From Lachancea dasiensis (taxonomy: Eukaryota > Ascomycota > Saccharomycetes > Saccharomycetales > Saccharomycetaceae), in assembly GCA_900074725.1 (NCBI GenBank), contig LT598454.1:254854-318853 (forward strand): DNA of 64,000 nt, written 5' to 3'. Positions within the stretch are counted from its first letter, which is position 1; each line of letters begins with the position of its first letter. Of the stretch, positions 20,665 through 29,675 are shown piece after piece. The position numbers and the translations under genes are program-made. The notes beneath the pieces are model-generated. The model was not told the DNA's origin, ran no database searches, and was given only the letters and a program-made list of their open reading frames with translations.

Positions 20665-20906
20665 AACCTAGCTCGCAAGTAACCTCTTGGGACAACTTGG
20701 GCGGTGCTGCAAATTCTGCAAATGAGATACACACGCCAGAAGTGCATACGGATTCGCCACAGGGCAATTCTTTGCTGGCGCAGGCGTTGGCCATGAAGTC
20801 TGAAGAAAAAATTGCACCGGTGATGGCGGCAAGACTCTATTGGAAGTTTGTTGGGATGTCTCACAAATGGACAAAAGAAGTTGAGCTGCTTAGCCTGAAC
20901 AGTTGA
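20650..20906 (+). pseudogene. Unidentified gene 3' fragment
   Basis: An open frame follows the HRD1 piece in another phase. It reads SSQVTSWDNLGGAANSANE and later ARLYWKFVGMSHKWTKEVEL, ending in LSLNS and a stop. It has the look of real coding sequence and could be the end of a protein gene; I cannot name it. It might be the tail of a diverged HRD1, but I see no clear likeness. Confidence 0.4.
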
Positions 20907-20913
20907 ATCAGCC

Positions 20914-21103
20914 ATGGCATTTGGTCAAATCGTAATAGGGCCCCCGGGTTCTGGGAAATCCACTTACTGTCACGGTTGCATGCAGTTTTTTAATGCGATT
21001 GGACGACATGCCCAAGTTGTTAACATGGACCCAGCAAATGACCGCTTGCCGTATCCCTGTGCCGTGGACATCCGCGACTTCATCACATTGGAGGAGATCA
21101 TGG
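20914..21103 (+). pseudogene. GPN2 5' fragment
   Basis: The first 63 or so codons match Gpn2, a GPN-loop GTPase for RNA polymerase II assembly. Visible marks are MAFGQIVIGPPGSGKSTY with its Walker A motif, then VVNMDPAND and CAVDIRDFITLEEIM. The match ends at about 21103, well before the GPN loop, so no enzyme can be made. The genuine start codon is present, 7 bases after the stop of the previous piece. Confidence 0.9.
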
Positions 21104-21325
21104 CAGATGCCGGAGTCTCGAGACTCCAGCGAGGACGACAGACACGCAGCGAGCTCGTCAATGTCGGTCTCGCCGAGCTTGCCCATGTCCTCTGTAGCGG
21201 TGCATCCCAGCGTCTGTTGCCGCGTTCGCTTTTTGGCGGCGCCGTTCGAGACAGACAGCAGCGGCCCGTACAGCACTGTGAAGTCGAGCTCTTTGTTCCA
21301 GTTGTAATTACGCCGTGGGTTGTTT
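21104..21325 (-). pseudogene. Unidentified internal gene fragment
   Basis: On the minus strand a frame reads NYNWNKELDFTVLYGPLLS and then KRTRQQTLGCTATEDMGKL. It looks like real coding sequence but has no start or stop of its own. It is joined directly to the GPN2 piece in opposite direction. Confidence 0.4.
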
Positions 21326-21780
21326 TGTCACCGCGTTGGTGCTGAATAGGCTAGTGGCGATGGGCGCACTAAGATCCCCGTCTACTGTCGTGCGGCTTCC
21401 GCTGTGGTCGCGAGTTTCCCCAAGGTAGCTTGAGATAGAGGTTTCAAATTATTTTGAGCACAGCATGCAGCATATTGGGCAAAAATACGACCTCTTGGCA
21501 CAAAGCTGTTTTTTTCCTCCACACAAGTGTCCAGAGGTCAAACGAATCGACTTACCACCTAAGACAAGTCGAAGAGAACGACTAGCGTCCAATGGGATTG
21601 GCGATTGATAACTTATCAACTTAGAGCCGTAATCCATTGGTCATGGAATGAATTTTTTCCAGGATAGCACGGCAACCTCATCCTTGCAGCGGAGTATACA
21701 CATGGTTTTAGAGTTTGACGGCAAACTCGCCCAGGTCAAGCAAAGCTATGTGAAGGCACAAAGTTCGAGTTGCGCGGTGG
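21326..21780. other. Unassigned stretch with a short coding-like piece
   Basis: The first 330 bases show nothing I recognise. From about 21661 a plus-strand frame reads STATSSLQRSIHMVLEFDGK and LAQVKQSYVKAQSSS, which looks coding but is unidentified and ends at the junction with the transporter piece. Confidence 0.35.
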
Positions 21781-22035
21781 AGGGGCACCGGATTGAGCCA
21801 ACCTGAAGATAGACTTTGGGTTTTGATAATTTATTGTGTTTTTGGGTGCACCGCTTCAATTTTATGGGGTGTTGGGGCATATTATGAAATCCATTGGTTC
21901 GGCCTCGTATTTGGGATGGGTCTCTTAGGTGGCTGCGGAATTTTTGGAATAGCGTCCTCTGCCACGTATGTTGTTGACACATACAAGGAATTGGACACGG
22001 AGGCGATGGTTGTAGTCATTTTAATTCGAGATGGT
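21781..22035 (+). pseudogene. HOL1-like transporter 3' fragment (DHA1 major facilitator)
   Basis: A piece of the C-terminal half of a drug:H+ antiporter-1 type transporter is seen: EDRLWVLIIYCVFGCTASIL, then YEIHWFGLVFGMGLLGGCG and YVVDTYKELDTEAMVVVILI. The hydrophobic helices and the VVD.Y.....EAMVVVI signature are those of the Hol1/polyamine transporter branch. It breaks off after ILIRDGM, where the ATP12 piece starts in another frame. No start is present. Confidence 0.8.
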
Positions 22036-22229
22036 ATGCTACAATTCCTTCGTTAGGTGTCGATGCCAGTGTAGAAAACAATCTCCAGACGGAAACCAAT
22101 AGAGTTTCCAAGACTTTGCAAAAATTCTGGAAAGTTGTTTCAGCACGGGAGTCAGAGATAGGTATCACGCTTGTTTTAGATAGTAAGCCAATTAGGACGC
22201 CTCTTGGAAACAATTTAACGGTTCCCAAA
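22036..22229 (+). pseudogene. ATP12 N-terminal fragment
   Basis: About 62 codons match the N-terminal part of Atp12, the mitochondrial chaperone for the F1 ATPase alpha subunit: ENNLQTETNRVSKTLQKFW followed by LVLDSKPIRTPLGNNL. The presequence and the whole C-terminal domain are missing. It runs in frame into the DUF1749 hydrolase, the switch falling at or near LTVP, a tetrapeptide that both families can have at this place. Confidence 0.85.
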
Positions 22230-22955
22230 GTAGCAGAGCAAGTTTCTCCCCTAGGGTGGTCCGTGATTCAAATCCAAATGTCGAGTAGTTTCAAAGGCTG
22301 GGGTCTTTCGTCCCTTGACAAGGACACCAAGGAAATCAACCAGCTCGTGGAATATTTGCGGTCCCCTGAGGGTGGCTCACGCGAAAAGATTGTCCTTTTT
22401 GGACACTCCACGGGCTCTCAGGACACCATCCACTATTTGCTCAATTATGGGGACTCTGTAGAGGGTGGCATCATGCAGGGGTCGGCCTCCGACCGCGAGG
22501 GCTTCTCACAGAGTGTGGATCCTGCTCAGTGGGACAGATTAAATGCCAGGGCCAAAAGTCTCGTCGACAACGGACAAGGAGCTGAAATTTTGCCTTCGGA
22601 ATACGCGAACTTGATGATGGGTACCCCTATTACTGCTTACAGATGGTGTTCACTGGCTCTGCCTGGTGGGGATGACGATTACTTCTCATCAGACTTATCG
22701 CCTGAAATTTTGAAGACTACATTCGGCAAGATACAAAAACCCTTCCTGATGGCCTACTCAGAGTTTGACCAGTTTGTTCCAGACTATGTGGACAAGCCCA
22801 AGGTTCTGGCTAAGTGGGCTGCATGCAGCAATCCCAAATTCTTCTCGCCACACTCTGGTCTGATTAAAGGTGCTAACCACCAAGTTGAGCAAGAGGATGC
22901 GAGGGAATATCTCTTTGGTATGGTCAAGAGGTTTCTACGTGAACTCGAGCTCTGA
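22230..22955 (+). CDS. DUF1749 alpha/beta hydrolase, N-terminally truncated, fused to ATP12 piece
   Basis: The frame matches the fungal DUF1749 family of alpha/beta hydrolases (esterase-like proteins of unknown substrate). The nucleophile elbow GHSTGSQD is present, as are WSVIQIQMSSSFKGWG and, near the end, a GANHQVE that holds the likely catalytic His. The usual N-terminal part with the oxyanion GGLGDG loop is absent, replaced by the ATP12 piece. The first in-frame ATG inside the hydrolase is at 22278, which would give 225 residues. The remaining 240 codons are free of stops. It may be a young chimeric gene or a pseudogene. S. cerevisiae has, as far as I know, no close member of this family. 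Confidence 0.7.
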   Translation, partial: VAEQVSPLGWSVIQIQMSSSFKGWGLSSLDKDTKEINQLVEYLRSPEGGSREKIVLFGHSTGSQDTIHYLLNYGDSVEGGIMQGSASDREGFSQSVDPAQWDRLNARAKSLVDNGQGAEILPSEYANLMMGTPITAYRWCSLALPGGDDDYFSSDLSPEILKTTFGKIQKPFLMAYSEFDQFVPDYVDKPKVLAKWAACSNPKFFSPHSGLIKGANHQVEQEDAREYLFGMVKRFLRELEL

Positions 22956-23507
22956 TTCGGCTGGCAGATATCATCTCTAAACCCCATATAACTCATGCTG
23001 GATTGTGGGCATATCCTAGTACTTTTAATATTGGGATTAATATTCTATAGACAGCCTGAAATAGAAAGTGGATCCGCTGGAATGGGCTCGGATCCGGCGA
23101 ATCCTATTGTTCATTCTAGGGTCGGATTCTTGGACCGAGGTTACCACAATTTTTTTCCCTGACTTTTGAGGCTATTACTCTAACTTAATGCACATAAATG
23201 CTTCATTGTTTGGAACTTTCTCAGTTCTCAATTACAAGTTTGGTAGGGCGACCAGAGCAGAATTCGTGATGGATTCCTTGGTCTCTAAAGCACATTGTAC
23301 ACACTGTTTCCATTTGCTGAACACTATGAACGAAAGTACTCGCCAGATGGGTTTCATGATTTTTCCCAGCGGTGCGGTGATGTCATATATTATCATGAAC
23401 AACGGATAATCATCATCATATAAAAATCCATCAAACTTGAATCACTACTCCGAGATGTTTTCTCCTTGGTATTTATCTTACCACAGCTAGAGTAAGCAAA
23501 GCCAACC
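22956..23507. other. Unassigned stretch
   Basis: Only short frames are seen. The last 100 bases before 23508 are presumably the promoter of the following gene, with TATA-like ATATAAAAA near 23418. Confidence 0.4.
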
Positions 23508-23894
23508 ATGTACCACAGAGGTTTACTTATTTTGTTATGCTGCGTGTTCTCTACCATGCGTACAGCTAGCGCTCTAACCGTCGGAGTTGGGTCTGCTAAC
23601 TTCTCGGTCTCTATCCCTGACGGATTTGACGGTGTGGATGTTATAGAGCACAATGCCCAGTTGATTCCTTTATTCCAACACAAGATTTATGCTCCCGACT
23701 TCGACGGTGTGCCAATCAGAGAAGTGGTGGCTAGTTTTTTGAGAGATGCCGAGAGCAACATTGAAACATTTATCGCTCTTGAGGACCTTCTTCCTGCAGG
23801 AGCATTACCGCTCGACGTGAGCGAAAAATTGTTATCCCACGGGCTAGCTCCGAAAATTGAAAATGCTTCTGAATCTTCGGAAAATGCCCCCTGA
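23508..23894 (+). CDS. Secreted protein of unknown family, short copy
   Basis: The 128-residue product has a hydrophobic leader (GLLILLCCVFSTMRTASA) and then a domain beginning LTVGVGSANFSVSIPDGF. That domain is almost the same, residue for residue, as in the longer gene at 24780-25469. It contains conserved IPLFQHK and DAESNIETFIALEDLLPAG. Compared with the longer copy it looks incomplete. I do not recognise the family. Small secreted paralogs with cysteine-rich ends occur among yeast antagonistic proteins, but nothing here proves such a role. Confidence 0.55.
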   Translation: MYHRGLLILLCCVFSTMRTASALTVGVGSANFSVSIPDGFDGVDVIEHNAQLIPLFQHKIYAPDFDGVPIREVVASFLRDAESNIETFIALEDLLPAGALPLDVSEKLLSHGLAPKIENASESSENAP

Positions 23895-24779
23895 GCAACT
23901 AGAGAAGCGTGCTGGAACTCAAGATAGTGGATATATCCTAGGTAATTGTGTATAGATCTCCTGAAGTTTAACCAGATCGACTGCATGCAACGACGAAGGT
24001 GCGCTGTAGCTAAAAGTTCATGCTCAAGTGTGATGGTACATGGTAAGGTCGAATAATAATAATATTGAAAAACGGGCATTCCGGACAAGGAGGTGGGCTA
24101 ACTCGCATTTAGTTTTGCTTACGCATGGGAACACTTTGCTTCGAGACACTGGTGGTTTCTAAGGTCAAATACTGAGTATGTCTATATATGCACATGCTTC
24201 ATGCGAAGTAAGTCATGACAGATAACGGGTGACATATGACTCAAAGTCCTGCGGAAGCGTCTCAAACAACTGCTACCCAGAAGACAGCCTTTAACAATTA
24301 ATCGACTGAGTACTTTCTACGTACCCACTGGTCTGAACTGGCTATTAGAGTAAGCATCGAAGCTTACAGCGCAACGTACCCCCTATCCTTATGTTTAGAT
24401 TTCAAGATGTGCAATCTAGATATGAAAATCCTCTACTGCAAATATAGCGTTTCAGTATCAGGCTAGGTAGTTTTGAGTTACTTTGAATAGCATGGTCTGT
24501 AGCATAAGCTGAAAATCGAGGGACGATCCACATGGACGCGCGGGCAGACTGGTAAATCATTGCCTAGTGGTGAGAGTATCTCGGACCCGATCATAGGTTT
24601 CTGAGATAGTTACTTTTTAGATCATATCCAGGAGGGGGCGATGCTATCTCTATACATCGCTGAAGCTGGATTGGTGATTCATACTCGCCGCTTTCGAGAA
24701 TCTGCCACTTATAAATGGGACATTTAACAACAGTATCTCGGGAAAATTAATGTGAATGCTCCTGGCAAGAGACCAATAG
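23895..24779. other. Unassigned stretch between the paired genes
   Basis: No frame or RNA gene is recognised in these 885 bases. Confidence 0.4.
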
Positions 24780-25469
24780 TTGTACACAAAAAAGATCAAC
24801 AATGTCCCCCGAAGTTTACTGTCTTTTCTATCTTGTGTATTTACTGCCATGAGTGCAGTTAGCGCGCTGACCGTCGGAGTTGGGTCTGCCAACTTCTCGG
24901 TCTCTATCCCTGACGGGTTTGACGATGTGGATGTTATAGAGCACGATACCCAGTTGATTCCTTTATTCCAACACAAGGTTTATGCTCCCGACTTCGACGG
25001 TGTGCCAATCAGAGAAGTGGTGGCTAGTTTTTTGAGAGATGCCGAGAGCAACATTGAAACATTTATCGCTCTCGAGGACCTTCTACCTGCAGGAGCATTA
25101 CCGCTCGACGTGAGCGAAGAGTTATTATCTTACGGTCTAGCCTCGAAAATCACTTATGCTTTTGGAACTTCGGATGAATCTTCAAGGGCTGTGACGCGCA
25201 GCAGACCATACTTCCAATTTGGAAAGGATGAGGGCTGTGACGAGTGTGGCACACGGGACCAAAGTGCTAATGGTGACACTTGTTATAACTTGACTAGCTG
25301 CAATTATTACAAGAGTTTCGAGGTGTCAGTAAACACAAGTTGGATATACTTCTACGCTTATCTTTCATCAAATTGCACCGGGACCGTAAAAAGCTTCTCA
25401 TTCACAAGTACCTCAAGTTGTGTTGGTTTCTCAGCCGATTATTACAGTTTCGAGTACCACGTTAACTAG
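24780..25469 (+). CDS. Secreted cysteine-rich protein of unknown family, long copy
   Basis: The open frame of about 229 codons shares its first 120 residues with the gene at 23508 and then goes on with a cysteine-rich half (GCDECGTRDQSANGDTCYN, SCNYYKSF, SSNCTGTVK, SSCVGFS). The hydrophobic leader before ALTVGVG suggests secretion and the many Cys suggest disulfides. The exact start is uncertain. The very high likeness to its neighbour points to a recent local duplication. Function is unknown; an effector-like or wall-associated role is a guess. Confidence 0.55.
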   Translation: MYTKKINNVPRSLLSFLSCVFTAMSAVSALTVGVGSANFSVSIPDGFDDVDVIEHDTQLIPLFQHKVYAPDFDGVPIREVVASFLRDAESNIETFIALEDLLPAGALPLDVSEELLSYGLASKITYAFGTSDESSRAVTRSRPYFQFGKDEGCDECGTRDQSANGDTCYNLTSCNYYKSFEVSVNTSWIYFYAYLSSNCTGTVKSFSFTSTSSCVGFSADYYSFEYHVN

Positions 25470-26630
25470 ACAGAAGTTTCTATAAAGGACCAATGCCATG
25501 GTTTTCATACATGCTGATTTGGACAACAACTAAATACCGCATGACAATATGACAGTACTATTATGACGGAAAAAAAAACAAAAAACAAATACATTAATAA
25601 ACAAATATACCTTATATATGTGTATAGATATATCTTTAAAAGAGAAAAAAATTGGCAGTCCGAAGTTGACTTCCTCGATGAGAGTCATTCCCATCAGCCA
25701 GAAAGCGTAATTGTTTCGATGCGAGTCTGATTTTTCTGTAGAATGTTAACGGCGTTAGTTTTCAAAACATATATTGTGACATGTGATGTATTTTGTAGAC
25801 TTTATCAAAGAGTTGCTTGAGTACTTGATATGTGTTCACCAGGGAATCCTTATGACGAGTACGTCTTTAACTAGCTGGCTACTGTTGTGTGTGTGTGGGA
25901 GGGGGAGGTTAAGTGGTAAGATGACTCAAGTGGTTTCGCCTACTTCATGTCCACGTGCTCACTTTTGGAAAACATGAGTATCTCTATGGTTTATCATGTT
26001 GAAACAAACGAGCTCCTGACGAATATGTTCATGATGGATTATTATAGCTGTTAGGCCACCAGAACACAGTCCACATATCCTCTTAGATCTCTTCCTCTTG
26101 TAAATCACTCATGATGGGTTATGATCTTAGCAAGGATTATGTTGAGCCGAATCCGGTTTTTCAGTTGAAGGATTAGCATGTTAATCTTGTTCAGTCATAA
26201 CGAGGTCTACTATTAATAGCTATGAAGGCGACCTCATTTAACTTCCTGAGATTCTTACGATCTCTCTTCGTGGTCAGCTTGCAAATGGTGTTTGAACTTG
26301 AGGCTTATAGTATGTCATTTCTCACCAAACTGTCACATCATTCGTGAGGCTAATTCTGCGATCAGCCGCATACCACGGTCACCCGCTCTCTCTCTGTACC
26401 ACCTGTAGAAAACTGGTACTCTTGGAACATGTTTGGTCAATGAATAATCAACTCTTTTCCATCTTTAATGTGATGAAAATCCGTTGGAAAAATTAATCGC
26501 GAAGTTAGTCCCGTCTTGGAAATCAAAAAGACAACCTTCATCATCTATAAAAGTAGTCAGCTATGATTCGATCAATACACCTGGGTTAGCGGTTGAGGCG
26601 GGGTAGCATTGCCACATACACAAAATCATA
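25470..26630. other. Unassigned AT-rich stretch
   Basis: The stretch holds A-rich and AT-rich runs at about 25568-25650 and the upstream region of the MPR1 gene. No coding frame, tRNA or repeat was recognised. Confidence 0.4.
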
Positions 26631-27299
26631 ATGATTTCTGAACTAGCTAACGGCCCAACGTTCTTCCCACCACTGCAGGATATTGAGCCACTTCAATTTA
26701 GGCTACTTGGCTCCGGAACCACAGCAACGGCTTTTCCCGTGTACTCCTCTAAAGACGTCCCGGACTCTCTTATTGACTACATGCATCAGCAGTTCAACCA
26801 GGAAGTTGAGGATGGCTTGACGTATCCTTTCCAGGATCCCATGAGCAGAGAGGAATTTGTTGGTTACTGGTTTTTGTCTTTCTGTGCGATTGTGCTGAAA
26901 ACAGACAAGACAGACATCGACGCCAGCTGGACGAACTGGGAAGAGTTACTGCTAGGAACGTTTTACGTCAAGCCAAATTACACCGGAAGATGTTCCCATA
27001 ATTGTAATGCTGGGTTTTTGGTAAACTCTGCCCAAAGAGGACAAAAAATAGGAATGCGCCTGGGCCAAGTATATTTGAAATGGGCTCCTTTGCTAGGCTA
27101 CAAGAACTCTGTTTTCAACTTAGTTTTTGTGACCAACCCGGCCAGCTGGAGGATCTGGGACAAGTTACAGTTTGAGAGGATTGGGTATCTCCCAAAAGTG
27201 GCCGTTTTGAAGGGCCACGAGGAACTGGTGGATGCCATTATGTTCGGAAAAGATTTGACGAAGATCGATCCCAAACTAACCGAGGACTTGCATTTATAG
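26631..27299 (+). CDS. MPR1: MPR1-type N-acetyltransferase
   Basis: Mpr1 acetylates the proline analogue azetidine-2-carboxylate and cis-4-hydroxyproline and helps yeasts against oxidative stress; it was described in S. cerevisiae Sigma1278b and is absent from the reference strain. The 222-residue product (229 in Mpr1) matches along its whole length: NGPTFFPPL at the N-terminus, LLGTFYVKPNYTGRCSHNCN, the acetyl-CoA loop of the GNAT fold in NSAQRGQKIGMRLGQVY, and NLVFVTNPASWRIWDKL. No break is seen, so it may be active. It lies in the middle of the patchwork insertion, with 1.1 kb of its own upstream DNA. Confidence 0.92.
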   Translation: MISELANGPTFFPPLQDIEPLQFRLLGSGTTATAFPVYSSKDVPDSLIDYMHQQFNQEVEDGLTYPFQDPMSREEFVGYWFLSFCAIVLKTDKTDIDASWTNWEELLLGTFYVKPNYTGRCSHNCNAGFLVNSAQRGQKIGMRLGQVYLKWAPLLGYKNSVFNLVFVTNPASWRIWDKLQFERIGYLPKVAVLKGHEELVDAIMFGKDLTKIDPKLTEDLHL

Positions 27300-27799
27300 C
27301 GCTAATCTACTAATCCCTGGAAGGGTCCTTTTGCGAAACATATCATGACGGGTCTAGAAAGGAAGATCTAATGGGCAAAGGAAAGGTTTATAAGATAGAT
27401 AGAAGTCTCTACAAAGGGACGAGTATACATAAACAGACCAAACTACTTTTGACTGCTCGCGGGGAGAGTGAGGGTTGCAGGAAACGATACTCTGACATTT
27501 TTTTGAACGTTTCGGCGTCGATCTGCAAACTGGTGAAATCGGCTGGACCCTCTGACCACGAAATTTGATCAAGACTATAAAATCCAAGCGCTAGTACAGA
27601 CAATGCCCAAGGCGTGAGATATGGCTCTCGGGAAGTCTTCGGAGCGGTTGAGTCGAATACCTTCGGAAGACTAGTGTTGGTCACTAACCACGTGAGCAGA
27701 CTTAGGAAAGTATATAACGTCCTTTGCTTCTAGCCCATTTCTTGACACATCGGAAACCCGACGAAAAGGACGTTACTTCCGGAGTGAGCTCAATGTTCA
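27300..27799 (-). pseudogene. Unassigned stretch with an antisense coding-like piece (27409-27684)
   Basis: On the minus strand 27684-27409 a frame reads LPKVFDSTAPKTSREPYLTP, then LGFYSLDQISWSEGPADFTS and LQIDAETFKKMSEYRF. It looks like true coding sequence of an internal gene piece. I cannot name it. The remaining bases are the upstream region of PPT2. Confidence 0.35.
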
Positions 27800-28354
27800 A
27801 TGCCGCAAAGTATTATACGTGGGATAAATCTACGAAATGAAATAAAGGGTTTCTCCAGCAGTGTTTTGGGGATCGGAACGGATGTAGTATATCTTCCTAG
27901 ATTCCAGAGATTAATACTCAAGTATGGGTCTCCTGGGGATGGTAAACGGCTGGATAGAATCATGAGTAAGTTCATGCATGCTAGGGAACTATCGAGGTAT
28001 CAGGAATTACTTCAAAACCACAAAAGCAGTTTGCCGCTGATCCACTATGCAGCAGGTGTGTGGGCTACAAAAGAGGCAATTTACAAAACCTTGGCATCTC
28101 AGGTACCTGTTAATATGATGCCTCCGGCTCAAACGATCTACACCAAACTTTGTTACAAGCTCAATGGCTCGACGGGCGCTCCTAAAATTGAGATTGATGA
28201 CACACTGATGACAAAATACCCGAAATTTATGCTTGAAAACATTATAAATACAAAATTTCTTGTGAGCCTGTCTCATGATGAGAAGTATTTGGTTAGCTTT
28301 GTTTGCCAGTCGAAGATTGGTCCTCCTGAAATTGCCAAGAATTGCCCTAAGTAA
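27800..28354 (+). CDS. PPT2: PPT2, phosphopantetheinyl transferase for mitochondrial acyl carrier protein
   Basis: Ppt2 attaches the 4'-phosphopantetheine arm to the mitochondrial acyl carrier protein. The 184-residue product (173 in S. cerevisiae) is of the AcpS type: [12 protein letters not shown] at 24-35 carries the Mg-binding Asp28, and WATKEAIYK near 88-96 carries the catalytic Glu92 and the Lys. The frame is whole. It lies inside the insertion, and only two bases after its stop comes the ATG of a YPK3 piece. If this is the only copy in the genome it is needed for respiration; if a second copy exists elsewhere, this one is a captured duplicate. Confidence 0.88.
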   Translation: MPQSIIRGINLRNEIKGFSSSVLGIGTDVVYLPRFQRLILKYGSPGDGKRLDRIMSKFMHARELSRYQELLQNHKSSLPLIHYAAGVWATKEAIYKTLASQVPVNMMPPAQTIYTKLCYKLNGSTGAPKIEIDDTLMTKYPKFMLENIINTKFLVSLSHDEKYLVSFVCQSKIGPPEIAKNCPK

Positions 28355-28356
28355 AT

Positions 28357-28770
28357 ATGCCAAAGACCTACGAAATTGGAGGAAACATCCTGCAGAAAAA
28401 AAGGCCATCACAAAACTCAAATTCAATTCGACCTGAAAGCTCAAACTCAAGCTTCTGTAGTCCCAGTACTCTCAAGAAACACGGCCCCCGGTTGTTGGAA
28501 GACTTCAACCCCCTCAGGGTCTTGGGCCGCGGGGCATACGGGAAAGTACTGCTGGTCAAAGACTCCCACACTGGTCGCCTTTACGCCATGAAGCAACTTA
28601 AAAAAGCTGAAATCCTAATTCACCAGGAACCTGACATTTCCATATCTCCAGAGAAAGCCCTAGAGAAGCGTTTAGAGCGGACGTTCGCTGAGAGAACCAT
28701 TTTATCTGAACTGGAGCATCCAAATATTGTAAAGCGATATTTAGTATTGCTCCGATCTGGGTTAATTTAG
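28357..28770 (+). pseudogene. YPK3 N-terminal fragment (AGC kinase)
   Basis: The match is to the start of Ypk3, the yeast S6 kinase. [20 protein letters not shown] has the glycine loop, [14 protein letters not shown] the ATP-binding Lys, and [19 protein letters not shown] the alpha C helix. The match ends after HPNIVK at 28734, then a short unrelated tail leads to a stop. The whole C-terminal lobe is missing, so it cannot be a kinase. Confidence 0.85.
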
Positions 28771-29037
28771 ATTCCATGTATAATACTGTACAGCTTGAAG
28801 GGTTCTGTTGAATTTGATCTTTCGATGAGTTAGGACGTTAATACCAGATATTGTGGAAGGTTGTCGAGAATGTGAGGTGTCGGAATGCAACTGCGAAGGC
28901 GCCTGGGCAGCTATCTCAAGGACACCTTCAGAACGGCGTTCTTGCTCGCGAGAAACGTCCTCGGTCGGTGCTTCTGCTGTAGGGCCCTGATACTGGCTAG
29001 ATTGGGAGCCTTGGCTTGTCACGGCGAGCAGAAGCAA
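28771..29037 (-). pseudogene. Unidentified antisense coding-like piece
   Basis: On the minus strand a frame of about 85 codons reads SQGSQSSQYQGPTAEAPTED and then REQERRSEGVLEIAAQAPSQ. The Ser, Gln and Glu-rich composition would suit a low-complexity region of a larger protein. No family is recognised. Confidence 0.3.
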
Positions 29038-29073
29038 ACAAGTTGATGTTATTCAAGGACTGACCGACAAAAA

Positions 29074-29145
29074 AGGTCTTACCCGGATTAGAACCGGGGT
29101 TGTTCGGATCAAAACCGAAAGTGATAACCACTACACTATAAAACC
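29074..29145 (-). tRNA. tRNA-Gln (anticodon TTG)
   Basis: The 72-base gene folds as a full cloverleaf. The acceptor arm GGTTTTA pairs with TAAGACC, and the anticodon stem TTCGG/CCGAA encloses TTTTGAT with anticodon TTG for Gln codon CAA. It is almost the same as the S. cerevisiae tRNA-Gln(UUG). There is no intron. A T-rich run follows the 3' end on the minus strand (29073-29068), as expected for a Pol III stop. The T-loop reads TTCTAAT where TTCGAAT is normal, so position 57, nearly always a purine, is a pyrimidine; this also changes the B box. It may be a weak or dead gene. Confidence 0.9.
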
Positions 29146-29194
29146 TACTATCAAGAGCTTTATAAAACTCTAACGATTATATCCTGCTTTAGCC

Positions 29195-29340
29195 AACCTC
29201 GCGTGTCGTCAATTTGCCATATGAGCTTAAAACGGGCGTGATTGGGTGTCTTAGGGCCCTTAAAGAAGCCTTTATTTCACAAGCATCAGAAAAGAACCGC
29301 GTTAATACAAGCAAGACAAGAATGGTGACTTGACTTCCTA
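29195..29340 (+). pseudogene. Unidentified 3' gene piece
   Basis: A plus-strand frame reads TSRVVNLPYELKTGVIGCLR, ALKEAFISQASEKNRVNTSK and then TRMVT with a stop. It looks coding; the family is unknown. Confidence 0.3.
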
Positions 29341-29350
29341 ATAGCGTGCG

Positions 29351-29675
29351 GTGGAACCACAGATCTTCGAACACCTCTTGGTCAACAAACTGCCAATTTA
29401 CGCTCCATCTGTACATGAATTGACGGCTGAAATCGAACGCATAATTCCAGAATCCATGCAAGAAGAGCTCTTACAGGAACAAAAAGAAGGATGCCCAGAG
29501 CATTATGTAGACTCGCTGCCTCGCGTAGATCGAAAAAAGATCGGTGAACAAGAGGCTTGTAGTATTTGCTGTTGCAATTATAACGAAGATAAATATCCTT
29601 TGGTCGTTGAGTTACCTCACTGCGGCCACCGCTTCGATCTCGAGTGCGTTGCCGTGTGGTTGTCCAAGAGCGTCC
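29351..29675 (+). pseudogene. YBR062C RING-finger fragment
   Basis: The piece matches the RING-H2 ubiquitin ligase YBR062C: GCPEHYVDSLPRVDRKK, then ACSICCCNYNEDKYPLVVEL and PHCGHRFDLECVAVWLSKS. The first three zinc ligand pairs are there. It is cut right before the last Cys pair, where GC-rich promoter-like DNA begins. It covers only what is the second exon in S. cerevisiae. Confidence 0.88.

Noticed and set aside
29382-29640. A working YBR062C ubiquitin ligase
   Set aside because: The RING domain is cut before its last zinc ligands and the C-terminus is missing.
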